64,000 nucleotides of DNA from Isoetes taiwanensis (taxonomy: Eukaryota > Streptophyta > Lycopodiopsida > Isoetales > Isoetaceae). A model generated the notes under the pieces. The model saw nothing but the letters and a program-made list of their open reading frames with translations. It ran no database searches and was not told the origin of the DNA. The position numbers and the translations under genes are program-made. Of the stretch, positions 1-12,285 are shown piece after piece. Numbering within the stretch: the stretch's first letter is position 1; every line of letters starts with the position of its first letter. The DNA is taken from positions 1-64,000 of the forward strand of contig JAJEKV010000819.1 in assembly GCA_021234155.1 (NCBI GenBank), in the 5' to 3' direction.

Positions 1-1104
1 ATGACAAAACACTTTGGTTTCTTTACACTCCGCCGACTTGTGAACGCCATGGGTTTGGATAAGTTCTCCGACGATGCTGGATTTTTGACCTTGACGGCCG
101 TCTTGAACGGCGATTCAACGGCCAGATAGCTAACCGATCCGGAGGTGGTCTTTAGCTGCGACGTCCCGTCTGGGAGCCGCCGCCAGAAAGGCTACGGGAA
201 ATTGGGGGTCGCTTCTTGGGGTTCTGGACTCTCCTCTAATGAGAAGCCTTGCAAGGTCCTTGGCCTTGTTTGACTTTAAGTAAGTGTGCTTGCCGGCCAA
301 CAACAGTCGCCTGACCGCTCTAATGCAAACACTTTGATCTAAACCTTGTCCAGAAATTTTGGAAACCGGCCTGTATGTTACGTAGATGACTTAGGAAGCC
401 TGCTGACAAAAAATCAGAATTTAATTCCGGTACTATGCATTAATTATAAATTTATGAATGTCTTACACGAAAGTCGCCTTTTACTTAATCGCCACAACGG
501 AGGGGAGTACAGATCCAAACTCCATTCCGTCAGCCTCTTGCTTCGCTTCAATCGTGATCTTATCGGCCAAGTCCCAAGAGCAAAAAGACCAAAACCGGCG
601 ACTCCAAAACCAAAACCCCGCTAGAACCGCAACTCATGTGGTTTACGCTTCGCAGGCCTTCTATCCTTGTCGGTCGACTATTAGGACCTTTGGGCCGCGG
701 TCTTGACGAGAGGGGGGTGTTGACGCCGTAGCATCTGACCCTAAAACCATCCCAACTTTGCCCCCAAAAGTCCTCTCCCCAAGGCCCCGGCGACGGACGG
801 CAACTTCCCCTCTCCTGACCGCGGATTCGGGCTTTGCCAATGGACTTTAACGCCGACATTGCCCCTCGGGGACCAAGTTTCGCGGGCCGAAGACCACCCT
901 TCGAGGGAAGGCCAAACTATTCCTATATGTCCAACACACTGTGAGTCAATTGGCCTGGGGAGGTGGGCTATCTAACACCGCAACGTAGGGCTTAGTGTTT
1001 TCTTCTTTTGCAAAACCTAATCGTGTTGGTCTCTCAGGGTAATTTCGGCCTCCTGACGATGGGTGAAGTCAATCGCCATTCCCGAGCCTCTCCGCAATGT
1101 CCGA
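1..1104. repeat. Satellite unit 1 (about 1.1 kb, tandem array)
   Basis: First visible copy of a long-period tandem repeat. It starts mid-array with a segment shared by the other copies (ACACTTTGGTTTC). It also holds the shared landmarks CTAAACCTTGTCC near 341 and TATGCATTAATTA near 435. The next copy starts at 1105. No reading frame is conserved between copies, so the frames of up to 139 codons here are not treated as genes. The array runs off the left edge of the window. Confidence 0.9.
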
Positions 1105-1266
1105 ACGACAAAACACCGGTTTCTACACCGTCAATCGCAGCAGACGATTCTGGTTTGATAAGTTCTCCTGGACGGATGTTGGATTTTGTCCTTATCGAGC
1201 CAGGCCTTTGAACTAAGGGGATTCAACGGCCGGATAGGGAACCGAGATCCGGGAGTGTGGTCTTTA
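1105..1266. repeat. Satellite unit 2, left part (interrupted)
   Basis: The unit proceeds normally to GAGTGTGGTCTTTA and then breaks into unrelated sequence at 1267. It resumes at 5939 exactly where it stopped. Both parts together make about 1,106 bp, the length of one unit, so this is a single copy split by an insertion. Confidence 0.88.
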
Positions 1267-4200
1267 TGTGGTGTTTTAGTGGTCTTCCTGGGCCAATTGG
1301 CCACACATTCATATTTTTAAAAATAGTACCACGGTAGGTTGCATTCTCACCATGGCCAAAGTAGTGGCTGGCCAAAACACCAACTTATTATTTTCACCCT
1401 TCCAAGGCCAATTTGATATTTGCTAAACCTACAAACCCATAGGCGTGGGCATTTCAAAATATCACACGCAAAGGGCAACTTGTTGGGGTGGCCATGCTCT
1501 ATACTAGCCATGAGTATGGGACACAAGATTGCCTCTTGTAGTAGGGGCTCTAAAAAGTTGTTTCAAGTCTAGCCCCAAACAATGGTCTTTCTAATAATTG
1601 ATCTTATGGTAATATTAGTTAAGGAAGCATAGCATGCATTTGTTTGTGACAACTATATATATATAGAGCATCATAGACATTATGCATCAACTTTACATGT
1701 TAGAGTGGATGTGGCCAATTTAAATTTTGTGGAAAAAAAATTAGTTCCATAATTCTCGCCATTTAAGTATAACCATAGAAATTTTCATATGAGACCTAAA
1801 AAAGTTTGCCCAACACCCATCCTTATGTAAATACATACATTTGTGAGGTTTGACTTTCAAAGAACGTAAGGTTTGTTAAGGTTTGGGTATATCTCAGATG
1901 TAAATACATACATATCCGATGTGGCATCAAGGGTTTGACTTTTTAAAAATTATCGTGAATTTTGGTAAGAAGTTTGATAGTGTTTCTCGTGATTTGCATT
2001 GATATGAGGTAGGAAATAGAAGATGATGATGGGTCCGCTGCGTGGGACCAATTTGAAGGGATGCACCCGGGAGGCGCTAGCAAGCATCCTGTGAGATGAA
2101 GAAAACCCCAAAAGGTTAAGAAAATCTCAAACTCATCCTTAACATCGATGCAACCCGCAAGTCAAATACTGTTATGCTGACAAGATTTAATCTCTTGATA
2201 TAAAGGCGCGGTAGAGGAGGTGCCCTTTGAAAACAGATGCTTCAATACCCACTCAAGAACTTAAAAGCCCCGCAAATATTAAATACCCATTTCTTAAAGC
2301 TGTACACCTATGAGGAAAACGATGGAGAGAATTTCAGAACTTCAGGAGGCGCATATAGAAAGATTTTTTGTTGAAGGACATCTAATTTTATTTAATCAAA
2401 GAATCAAATACAAGTATAAGTGCAAAGACAGAATAAAACCTCAAACCGATGAGCGAGACCTACCGAAAGTGAAGCAACCTCGGGCCTAATCATAAAAGCT
2501 GCCACATCCAAATACTTAAAGATCACTTGCTCTTATGAGGGGCAAGTGAAGAACAATGGTATGACTTAAGAATGTAACCTTGAGCTTTTGGAGAACACGC
2601 TATCACCCACATCTAAAACTTTAAATATTACTAGTCTTCATCTTTTCTAGATAGACCAAGGCAACCATCCATCATGCAAGATGAAAAGCCCTGCTTTGTA
2701 AGTCCATCCAAGTACTTGATAAATTCAATACGCTTAATTTGTTGACTTGTGAATGAAACTTGAAAAGAGAGAATAACTTGTACCGCCTCCTGAGGTGATC
2801 ACACAAAGAAAAGCAATGATCAAATGTCTCGCATTCGTGCATGCATACCGACATCGATTTGATATTCTAGGGTTAAACTTGTGGACAAGCACGTTAACCC
2901 GAAGGCATCGATGAAGAATCCGGCCACCAAAGAACTCCGCTTGGCCGTGATTTAGTAGCTTATCCCATGTCCAAGACCACATCTGCTACCATTGGAAAGG
3001 AGGGAATTGAGGTGGCCACTTATTAGAAGGAGGAAGAATATCAATATCAAGCAATAACTTATACATAGAGTTCACAAGTTTGCACTCCTTGACCGGACAT
3101 AATAGGTTGTAGATAGTCATTAACTTTTTGCCAAAGAGGACCCCATCACCCCAACAAAAGTAGTCGGAATGCCTTCCTTCATGATAAGCAGCTTTTGCGC
3201 CATACAAGGTCAATTATTAAGATTCCTACCATTTTCCAATGTCGTTGAGTCAATGGATGTACCAGAAAGCCAAGTGGTGCATTGTGGCTAGGGGATCCAA
3301 CAATAAGGTGTATTCAACTGAGCACAAACAGCTGGACTGATGTGAAATAACGTTTTGACTATGTGCCGTGAATCTAACAATCCCTTCAAAAATGAAGAAG
3401 CATAAGGCCACAACTGCTGCCAATACGCTTTAACTTGAATTTCAAGGCACAAGAAGAATGCTTATTGGCACACATTGAAGGCTTGAAGAGCAAGGTGAGG
3501 ACAATTGACTCAGGTCACACAAGAAAGGCAAAAAGAGAATCAAGCAAAAGGAAGAAGACCCCTAGAAGATCTTTTGGTATGTGATCATTTGAGTTCTTGG
3601 CATCTTTGTGCACTTTGATTCCCATCCCACATCTCCAATGCCTTTTACCATCATGAAACACCCATGAGATCTTGAATTCCACACACACAATTCGTCTCCA
3701 AGTCAAATTTGACTTGGAAGATTTTTTCTAGTCAAAATCACACTTTCAAGAACCATTCACATGCACACACCTATCATACCACTTCCACATCATTCAAAGT
3801 TCCAAAACATCACTTGACTTGGTCATACATGTGGTCAAAGGTCAACATTCCATCCATCAAAGTCAAAGAGAAGGAAAGATCATAAAATCCCCAAGGGAAA
3901 CATTCAAAAGTCAAGTTTGCCTAAGGAAGTGCCAATGATTTGCATTTCTACCAAAATTGACCTATGGAAGGTACATTTGAAGTGCCAAGTCATCACACAC
4001 ATCACCCTCTTGTCATGCCATGTCATGCCTTCATCTCCATGATCACACTTCAAATTTTTGTTAAAAGCCTCAAAATTGCATCCATAAGATGACACATCAC
4101 CTTGCCACATCACCATTAACACCTCCACATCACCATCCACATGTCACACACATCATGTTCACATCACTTGAGGTTTTGACTAGAAAGAATTTTCTAAGGC

Positions 4201-5929
4201 AAGTTGGTTGACACGTTACCATCCTTATTTGCCATGTCATCCCTACCTTGACTTGTCATCATTTGCCACATCACCTCCCTTTTGAGCCATTTTTAAGCCA
4301 AAATCGAAAGTGCCCAATTGCAAAAAAAAGATTCCAGAATCTTCTAGAGCATGAAGAAAGATTCTCATTAGAAAAAAGAGAACTGAAAAAATTCATTTAT
4401 CTTGGCCCTTATATTTGCCTCCTTGGGAACGCGTGTTATAGACCACTGGCAAAAAAATTTTATCTACCCCCAAAGATATTTTGTCTTCCCACCAATCCCC
4501 ATGCCGCTGTGGAACATCCCAAGCGCAGGGGGGGAGGTACCGAATCCCACGCGGATATTGCATTGCAATAATTATAAATTAACGCTTTTATTTTTCGCTA
4601 TATACCTTGAGCTGCCAAGTCCAAATTTGCCTGTGTGGATATATCACGAAGATTTTCAAGGACCCTAAATCAGGTGGAGCCAAGATCCGGGTCGATTAGG
4701 GCCAAACCAACTGCGGGTAATCATACCCCAAACCCAATAATCCTGCTTAATGCCAAGAACATGTCCGGGAAACAAAAGATGTAGAATTGAACTAATTGAT
4801 CAAGAATGCAATGTAATCAGGGATCTACAAAAGGGGCTTTTCAAATGAGAAGAAATTCGAGGGCTTTTAAGGCGAAGAAGTTATTGGTTGCTTTGAAGAA
4901 GGACCGCTTGCTTGATTGAAGCTTGATTCTGACCTTTAGACTTGATTTACAACTTGGATTATTGACTAAATTATCTGGGTTGATTAAATGTTTATCTATT
5001 TGATCCCTCGCGGCTCCAAGACTCAGAGCTTGGGATTCATGTAATTTGCCTTTGTGTACCGGGATGAATTGAAAATCCCACCTTTGTTGTTAAATTCTGG
5101 GCTATACATTGATCTATTCTCAAAAAGCGCTTTTGCTAGAGTTTGTCTTTTTACCGTGATTCTATCCCAAAAGAGTGTGCTATCATCAATTCGACATCTA
5201 AGCATGCTTTTATACAAGTATCAATCTAGCCTTTTGATTTCCCAATCCATCAGCACAAATCGTTGGTTATTTGTTTAAAATTTGCCATAAGGTAAGTCCA
5301 AGATAAGGCCATATAGTGATGCAAAAGTGCCTAGAGTACTAAGGTCATTGCCCGTGCATGATTGTAGAAGAGAATGATGAAATTTATATGCATCCCTTCC
5401 ATAAATAAGGTTTGCTCTACACTGTTTCTAGACTTGTTAAATAAAATACCAAAGAAAAAGATCTCAAAAGAAAAAGATCTCAAGTTCTATTTGCCAAGAG
5501 CATCTAGGCCTTTGGTGTGCAGACATCTACAGAATAGGCAAGATTTTCAAAGCTCAAAAAACTACTTTCAGTAACGAGATTATAAATCGAGCTCTCGCCA
5601 GTGGATATTGACCAAAAATTGACTCGATCAGGAACAACTATTTGATCCATCTAGCCTTGTCAAATCCTTTCGACTTTTTGTGGCAAGACAATTATAGTCT
5701 TGAGCATCTGAGCAAGCAAGAATCACAAGCAAAACTCAAATGTTGTGCATCTGGCAAGCTTTTCCCTGGGACAGACTTTTTATCCTTTAGGGAGCTGAGT
5801 TAGATGATTTCTTGAGCATTATAACAATTCGAAAATGGCCAGGCCAAACTACGCTTAGCAGTTTATCCAAGATAAATAGTGGCCAATATTTTATGCCCCT
5901 TCAAATATGTAGGAGATTAAAAAACACCA
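1267..5929. mobile_element. 4.66-kb insertion in the satellite, 9-bp target duplication, Mutator-like candidate
   Basis: The block is flanked by identical 9-mers TGGTCTTTA at 1258-1266 and 5930-5938. Uninterrupted satellite copies carry this 9-mer once. The termini are weakly inverted: the left end reads TGTGGTGTTTTAG and the reverse complement of the right end reads TGGTGTTTTTTAA. A TTGGCCAC motif follows within about 60 bp on both sides. A 9-bp duplication with inverted ends fits a non-autonomous Mutator-like element (family knowledge). No transposase frame is visible. The interior is more AT-rich than the satellite and holds a possible LINE relic near 2.7-3.2 kb. The boundaries are certain, the class is inference. 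Confidence 0.7.
2674..3213 (-). pseudogene. Possible plant LINE reverse-transcriptase C-terminal relic (zf-RVT-like)
   Basis: Two adjoining minus-strand frames (2986-3213 and 2734-2982) give a phrase around FCWGDGVLFGKKL. It is followed by a W-x-W-x-W start, then FFGGRILHRCLRVNVLVHKF and a Cys-x3-Cys...His...Cys stretch. In order and spacing this resembles the C-terminal zf-RVT region of plant L1-type LINEs (WRILHxxLPVNxxL...C..C...H...C). The frames are broken, and the Cys/His pattern is imperfect. It lies inside the 4.66-kb insertion and may be an older nested element. The family call is tentative. Confidence 0.3.
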
Positions 5930-6882
5930 TGGTCTTTAGCGGGCCCCCTGGGGAGCCGCCAGAAAGGCTACCTCGAAATTTTGGGGCTCTTCTTGGGGTT
6001 CTGGACTCTTCCCTAATGAGCTCTGCCTTTGCAAGGTCCCGGCCTTGTTTGACTTTAAGGTAAAGCCTGGCTGCGCCTAACAACAGTCGCCCGGACCGCT
6101 CTAATGCAAACACTTTGATCTAAACCTTGTCCGAAATTTTGAAAATCGGCTCAGAGGTTAGCGATGACTTAGAAGCCTCACTGACAAAAAATCAGAATTT
6201 AATTCAGACTATGCATTAATTACAAATTTATGAATGTCTTGCTATCGCAAGAAAAGCCGCCCTTTACTTCTAACCGCCACAACGGGAGAGGAGTACAGAT
6301 CCAAACTCCATTCCGCTGGGCCTCTTGCTTCAAGCTTCAATCGGTGATCTTATCGGCCAAGTCCGGCGTAAAGACTAAACTTCAAGACCCAAACGCAAAC
6401 CCCGCGAACCCGCAACTCATAGGGTTTACGCCGGAGGTTCTATCCTTGTAAGATTCGACCAGGACCTTGGCGCCAGATCTTGACGTGAGAGGGGGTGTTG
6501 ACGCGTGAGCATGGACCCCTAAAACCACCCTAAGCAGCCTTGCCCCAAAAGTCCTCTCCGGCGGGTTCAAGCCGCCTGGACGGGGCAACAACCCTCTCCC
6601 GAATCATGATTCGGCTCGCCAATGGACTCCTAACGCCGACATTACCATGGAGACCAAGTTTCGGGCCGTAAGACCACCCCTTCTCGAGGAAGGCCAAACT
6701 ATCTCCCATGTCCAACACACTCGAGTCAATTGGCCTAGGAGGTAGTCACGTCGAATATCGCAACGAGGGCGTAAGTGTTTTTTCTTTTGCAAAACTGACC
6801 GTAACTTGGTCTCTAGGGTAATTTCGCATCCGGGACGATGTGGCTAAGTTGAATCGCCATTCCAAGCCTCCACAATGTCCTA
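5930..6882. repeat. Satellite unit 2, right part
   Basis: Continuation of the split unit, beginning with the second copy of the 9-bp duplication. It carries the shared landmarks CTAAACCTTGTCC near 6,120 and TATGCATTAATTAC near 6,210. Confidence 0.88.
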
Positions 6883-8011
6883 ATGACAAACACTTTGGTT
6901 TCTACACGCATGCCGACCGCTAGAACGCTTCGCGGTTTGATAAGTTCTCCTGACGGATGTTGGATTTTTGACCTTATCGAGCCAGGCCCTTGAACTAAGG
7001 ATTCAACTGGCCGGATAGGGGAACCCGAGATCCGGAGTGTGGTCTTTAGCGCTGCCCCGGGGGAGCCTGCCAGAAAGGCTACCTCGAAATTTTTTTGGGC
7101 TCGGCTCTTTGGGGTTCTGGACTCTCCCCTAATGAGGCGGCCTTGCAAGGTCCTCGCCTTGTTTGACTTTAGCAAGTGTGCTGCTACCGGGCTGCCCAAC
7201 AACAAGTTGCCTGACCGCTCTAATGCAAACACTTTGATCTAAACCTTGTCCGAAATTTTGAAAACTGGCCTCAGATATGTTGGCGATGACTTAGGAAGCC
7301 TGCTGACCAAAAAATCAGAATTTAATTCCGTACTATGCATTAATTACAAATTTATGAATGTCTTGCTATCGCGAAAAGTCTGCCCTTTACTTCTAACCGC
7401 CACAACGGGAGGAGTACAGATCCAAACTCCATTCCGTCAGTTCCGTTGTTTCGGCGTTCTCAATCGCATCTTATCGCCAAGTCCCAAGTGCAAAAGACCA
7501 AAAACTCGCACCCAAAACGCAAAACCCCGCTAGAACCCGACAACTCATAGGGTTTACGTTTCGTGAGGCTCTATCCTTGTCGATTCAACTAGGACCTTGC
7601 GCCGTGTCTTGACGGCGAGGGGGTGTTGACGCCGTGAGCATGGACCCTAAAACCACCCGAAGCAGCTTTTGCCCCAAAAGTCCTCTCCCGAAGGCCCCGG
7701 TGACGGGACGGGCAACTTCCCTCTCCCGAATCATGATTGGCTCTACCAATGGACTCGAACATCGACATTACCCTCGAGACCAAGTTTCGCGGGCCGAAGA
7801 CCATCCCTTCTCGGGAAGCGCCAAACTATCTCATGTCCAACACACTCGTAGTCAATTGGCCTAGGAGGTAGCAGTCCGAACACCGCAACGTAGGGCGAAG
7901 TGTTTCTTTCTTTTGCAAACCGACCGTGCAACTTGGTCTCTAGGGTAATTTCGGCCTCCTGGACGATGTGGCGAAGTCGAATCGCCATTCCGGAGCCTCC
8001 GCAATGTCCGA
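6883..8011. repeat. Satellite unit 3 (1,129 bp)
   Basis: Complete copy between successive GACAAA(A)CACTTTGGTTTC landmarks. Compared with its neighbours, differences are mostly 1-4 base indels in C/G-rich places, for example the segment between GGTTTACG and GGCTCTATCCTTGT. AT-rich segments stay nearly identical. No shared open frame. Confidence 0.9.
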
Positions 8012-9137
8012 ACGACAAAACACTTTGGTTTCTACACGGTCGACCGCAGAACGCTTCGCGGTTTGATAAGTTCTCCCGGACGGATGTTGGATTTTTTTGG
8101 ACCTTATCGAGCCAGGGCCCTTGAACGAAGGATTCAACGGTCGGATAGGGGAACCGAGATCCGGAGTGTGGTCTTTAGCGCATCGACCCCCGGGGAGCCG
8201 CCAGAAAGGCTACCTCGGGAAATTTTTTGGGGCTCGCCTCTTGGGGTTCGGACTCTCCCCTCTAATGAGGCGGCCTTGCAAGGTCCTGGCCTTGTTTGAC
8301 TTGGGCAAGTGTGCCAGCTCGGCTGCCCAACAACAGGCTGCCCGGACCGTTCTAATGCAAACACTTTGATCTAAACCTTGTCCGGAAATTTTGAAAACCG
8401 GCTCAGTATGTTGGCGATGACTTAGGAAGCCTGTCGACAAAAAAAATCAGAATTTAATTTCGTACTATGCATTAATTACAAATTTATGAATGTCTTGCTA
8501 CCGCAAAGTCGCCTTTTACTTCTAACCGCCACAACGGGAGGAGAGTACAGTATCCAAACTCCATTCCGTCGGTTCCTCTTGCTTCAAGCTTCAAGCGATC
8601 TTATCGGCCAAGTCCCAAGTGCAAAAAGACCAAAACTTCGGCACCCAAAACGCAAACCCCGCTAGAACCCGGCAACTCATAGGGTTTACGTTTGCAGGCT
8701 CTATCCTTTGTCGATTCAACTGGGACCTGGCGCCGGTCTTGGACGAGAGGGGGTGTTGACGCCAGAGCACGGACCCTAAAACCATCCGGAAGCAGCTTGC
8801 CCCAAAAGTCCTCTCCTGAAGGAGGCCCGGCGACGGACGGGCAACTTCCTCTCCGAATCGTGATTCGCCTCGCCAATGGACTCGGAACGTCGACATTGCC
8901 CCGGGGACCAAGTTTCGTGGCCGTAAGACCACCCCTTCGAGGAAGCGCCAAACTATCTCATGTCCAACACACTCGTAGTCAATTGGCCTAGGAGGTAGCC
9001 GTCGAATCACCGCAACGCATTAAGTGTTTCTTTCTTTTGCAAAACCGACCGCGGCAACTTGGTCTCTAGGGTAATTTATTTCGCATCGGGACGATGTGGC
9101 GAAGTTGAATCGCCATTCAAGCCTCCACAATGTCCGA
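8012..9137. repeat. Satellite unit 4 (1,126 bp)
   Basis: Complete copy in direct orientation, same landmarks and same indel-rich pattern. The frames of about 139 and 116 codons on the minus strand in this unit are not conserved in the other copies. Confidence 0.9.
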
Positions 9138-10271
9138 ATGACAAAACACTTTGGTTTCTACACCTGGTCGACCGCAGAACGCCTCATGGGTTTGATAAGT
9201 TCTCCCGGACGATGTTGGATTTTTGGACCTTATCGAGCCAGGGTTTAATTTGAACGAAGGATTCAACGGCCGGATAGGGGAACCGAGATCCGGAGTGTGG
9301 TCTTTAGCGCATCGCCCCCGGAGCGCTGGCCGGGGAAAGGCTACTCGGGAAATTTTTGGGGCTCGCCTCTTGGGGTTCTGGACTCTCCCCTCTAATGAGG
9401 ATGACCTTGCAAGGTCCCGCCTTGTTTGACTTGGGCAAGTGTGCAGCCGGCTGCCCAACAACAGCTGCCGGACCGTTTCTAATGCAAACACTTTGATCTA
9501 AACCTTGTCCGAAATTTTGAAAATCGGGCTCGTATGTTGGCGATGACTTAGGAAGCCGGCTGACCAAAAATCAGAATTTAATTCCGTACTATGCATTAAT
9601 TACAAATTTATGAATGTCTTGCTTCTTGCAAAAGCTGCCCTTTACTTCTAACCGCCACAACAGGGAGGAGTATGATCCAAACTCCATTCCGCCGGTTCCT
9701 GTTGCCCGGCGTTCTCGCCGCATCTTATCGGCCAAGTCCCAAGTGCAAAAGACCAAAACTTCGGCACCCAAAACGCAAACCCCGCTGAACCCTCGACAAC
9801 TCATAGGGTTTACGTTTGGAGGCTCTATCCTTGTCGATTCAACTAGGACCTTGCGCCGTGTCTTGACGTAGAGGGGGGGTGTTGACGCCAGAGCATGGAC
9901 CCTAAAAACCACCCGGAAGCAGCTTGCCCCAAAAGTCCTCTCCCGAAGGCCCTGGTGACGGACGGGCAACTTCCCCTCTCCGGAATCATGATTCGGCTCT
10001 ACCAATGGACTCGGAACATCGACATTACCTACTGGAGACCAAGTTTCGTGGCCAGAAGACCATCCCTTCTCGAGGAAGCGTCAAACTATCTCATGTCCAA
10101 CACACTCGTGAGTCAATTGGCCTAGGAGGTAGGCGCCGAATCACCGCAGCGTAGGGCGTAAGTGTTTCTTTCTTTTGCAAAACCGACCGTGCAACTTGGT
10201 CTCTAGGGTAATTTCGGCCTCCGGGGCCGATGTGAAAGTCGAATCGCCATTAGGAGCCTCGCAATGTCCGA
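9138..10271. repeat. Satellite unit 5 (1,134 bp)
   Basis: Complete direct copy with all landmarks. Open frames of up to 138 codons are not maintained between units. Confidence 0.9.
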
Positions 10272-11257
10272 ATGACAAAACACTTTGGTTTCTACCGCGG
10301 CCGACCGCAGAACGCCGCAGCGGTTTGATAAGTTCTCCCGGACGGATGTTGGATTTTTTTGGACCTTATCGAGCCAGGGCCCTTGAACGAAGGATTCAAT
10401 GGTCGGATAGGGGAACCGAGATCCGGGAGTGTGGTCTTTAGCGTCGGCCCCCCGGGAGCCGCCAGAAAGGCTACCTCGGGGAAATTTTTGGGGCTCGCCT
10501 CTTGGGGTTCGGACTCTCCCCTCTAATGAGGCGGCCTTGCAAGGTCCTGGCCTTGTTTGACTTGGGCAAGTGTGCGGCTCGGTTGCCCAACAACAGTTTG
10601 GGACCGTTCTAATGCAAACACTTTGATCTAAACCTTGTCCCGAAATTTTGAAAAACTGTCAGGATGTTGGCGATGACTTAGGAAGCCCTCAGACAAAAAT
10701 CAGAATTTAATTTCGTACTATGCATTAATTACAAATTTATGAATGTCTTGCTACTTCGCAAAGTCGCCCTTTACTTCTAAGCGCCACAACGGGAGGAGTA
10801 CAGATCAAACTCCATTCCGTGAGGGCCTCTTGCTTCAGCGTTCTCAATCAGATCTTATCGCCAAGTCCCAAGTGCAAAGACCAAAACTCGCACCCAAAAC
10901 GCAAAACCCCCGCTAGAAACGGCAACTCATAGGGTTTTACGTTTGAGGCTCTATCCTTGTCGATTCAACTAGGACCTTGCGCCGTGTCTTGACGAGAGGG
11001 GGTGTTGGCGCCAGAGCACCGGACCCTAAAACCATCCGGAAGCGACTTGCCCCAAAAGTCCCTCCTCGAAGGCCCCGGGCGACGGACGGGCAACTTCCCT
11101 CTGGGAATCGTGATCGGCTCGCCAATGGACTCGGAGCGTCGACATTGCCCCGGGACCAAGTTTTCGTGGCCGTAAGACCACCCCTTCTCGAGGAAGCGTC
11201 AAACTATCTCATGTCCAACACACTCGTAGTCAATTGGCCTAGGAGGTGGTGGGCGAA
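10272..11257. repeat. Satellite unit 6, 3'-truncated
   Basis: It follows the unit consensus to TCAATTGGCCTAGGAGGT and then jumps to a different part of the unit. The last roughly 140 bp of a full unit are missing. This is the right-hand edge of regular periodicity. Confidence 0.85.
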
Positions 11258-11815
11258 TGACATTGCTATGCATTAATTAATTCCTTACTATGCATTAATT
11301 CAATTTATGAATGTCTTACATCGCCCAACAACGGCTACGCCTAGACCGTTCAATGCTACCTATTTGATCAGAACTTTATCCGGAAATTCTAAAATTTGCC
11401 CGTATGATGGGGATGACCTAGGAAGCCGGTGACAAAAAAATCAGAATTTAATTCCATACCATGCATTAATTACGAATTTATGAAGCGTAATGTAAAAAGA
11501 ACGATAACTAAAAAATTCGCATGAAAAAAGGTGGAATTTTGACAAGCGATTTTAACGTCTTGCGGTGCGGACAAAAAAAAAACATTTCACTAGGATATGC
11601 GGTGTTGGTGCCGCGATGAAATAGCTCCCAGTCTTCGAGCTCACATGCCGCCACAAAAGTTCTCTTCACGAAGGCCGGGCGATGGGCGAGCAATTTCCCT
11701 CTCCAAAACCATGATTTGGCTCTTCCAATGGACTCGAGAATATCGACATTACCACGGGGACCAACTTTTCGTGGCTGAAGACCACCCTTGTTCTCCAAAA
11801 GAACAAAGTACACTA
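11258..11815. repeat. Diverged, internally deleted satellite copy at the array edge
   Basis: Unit landmarks are recognisable but altered (ATGCATTAATTAATTCC, then GACAAAAAAATCAGAATTTA, then a GATGG-GCGAG-CAATTTCCC variant). Order and spacing are disturbed, and TATGCATTAATT is doubled near 11,268-11,300. Edge copies of satellites commonly diverge this way. Confidence 0.75.
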
Positions 11816-11859
11816 GGCGTCCGGAGGCGTCACGCCACGCCGGCGATCACGTCTCGTCC

Positions 11860-11891
11860 TCACGCTGCGGCGTCACGTCGCCGCAGCGTGA
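11860..11891. repeat. CpG-rich perfect hairpin, 13-bp arms
   Basis: TCACGCTGCGGCG at 11,860-11,872 is followed by six bases and then its exact reverse complement at 11,879-11,891. It lies in the putative U3 of the LTR fragment. Confidence 0.8.
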
Positions 11892-11959
11892 CACCATGTC
11901 GTCCACTGGGCTGGCATAGCGTCCACTGGCGTGGCGGATCCGCCGCGTCCGCGATTGTC

Positions 11960-12061
11960 GACGTCGCGACGAGGCGTCGCCGCTTCAAAAGTGTCTGCGA
12001 CGCGACGTCGCATTGACGTCGCATGGTCACGTTAATTGCGACGTCACGTGACTCAGACGTC
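11960..12061. promoter_or_regulatory. Cluster of five GACGTC motifs plus a TCACGTGA box
   Basis: GACGTC occurs at 11,960, 12,004, 12,015, 12,040 and 12,056, five times in 102 bp. One occurrence runs straight into TCACGTGA (G-box core). These are bZIP-type core sites in plants (established knowledge). The cluster ends about 85 bp upstream of the TATA-like box at 12,144, where LTR enhancers usually sit. Function is inferred. Confidence 0.45.
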
Positions 12062-12143
12062 GCAAGCCCACGTCGCTAAATGTCCATTCTCTTGTTGTGG
12101 TTATCTTTGTGTCATCTTGTTATCTGTATACGTGGCTTTCATG

Positions 12144-12149
12144 TATATA
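12144..12149 (+). promoter_or_regulatory. TATA box of the LTR fragment
   Basis: TATATA in the context ATGTATATAGCC, the same context as the gypsy LTR TATA at 42,976. Conservation between the two LTR copies supports it. Confidence 0.55.
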
Positions 12150-12285
12150 GCCTCGTGGGAGGCAGTGCTTGTTCTGTGTACTCTGATGGTTTGATGTGAA
12201 TACAAATCGAAATTTTTGGTACTAAAATTTTGGTTCGTAACACTGGAGAATCACTCAGACAGAACGCCGGATTAAAACAAAGCAA

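Larger units (their letters stand above)
11816..12242 (+). mobile_element. Solo-LTR-like fragment of a gypsy-type retrotransposon
   Basis: Positions 12,096-12,242 match the 3' end of the LTR at 42,929-43,079 through the TATA box and downstream region (shared GTTATCTTTGTGTCATCTTG and TTTGATGTGAATACAAATCG). The piece ends in ...TAACA, consistent with an LTR CA end. No primer-binding site or internal region follows, so it is a solo or truncated LTR. The upstream 280 bp are CpG-rich and differ from the 42-kb LTR. They are either a different U3 or unrelated sequence, and the left boundary is uncertain. Confidence 0.6.

Noticed and set aside
6813-9567. Frames of 87-139 codons within the satellite
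   Set aside because: They are not shared between copies, change frame with each indel and contain no domain motif.
1-11815. rDNA intergenic spacer
   Set aside because: No rRNA genes or known spacer promoter motifs are visible; the possibility is left open but unsupported.
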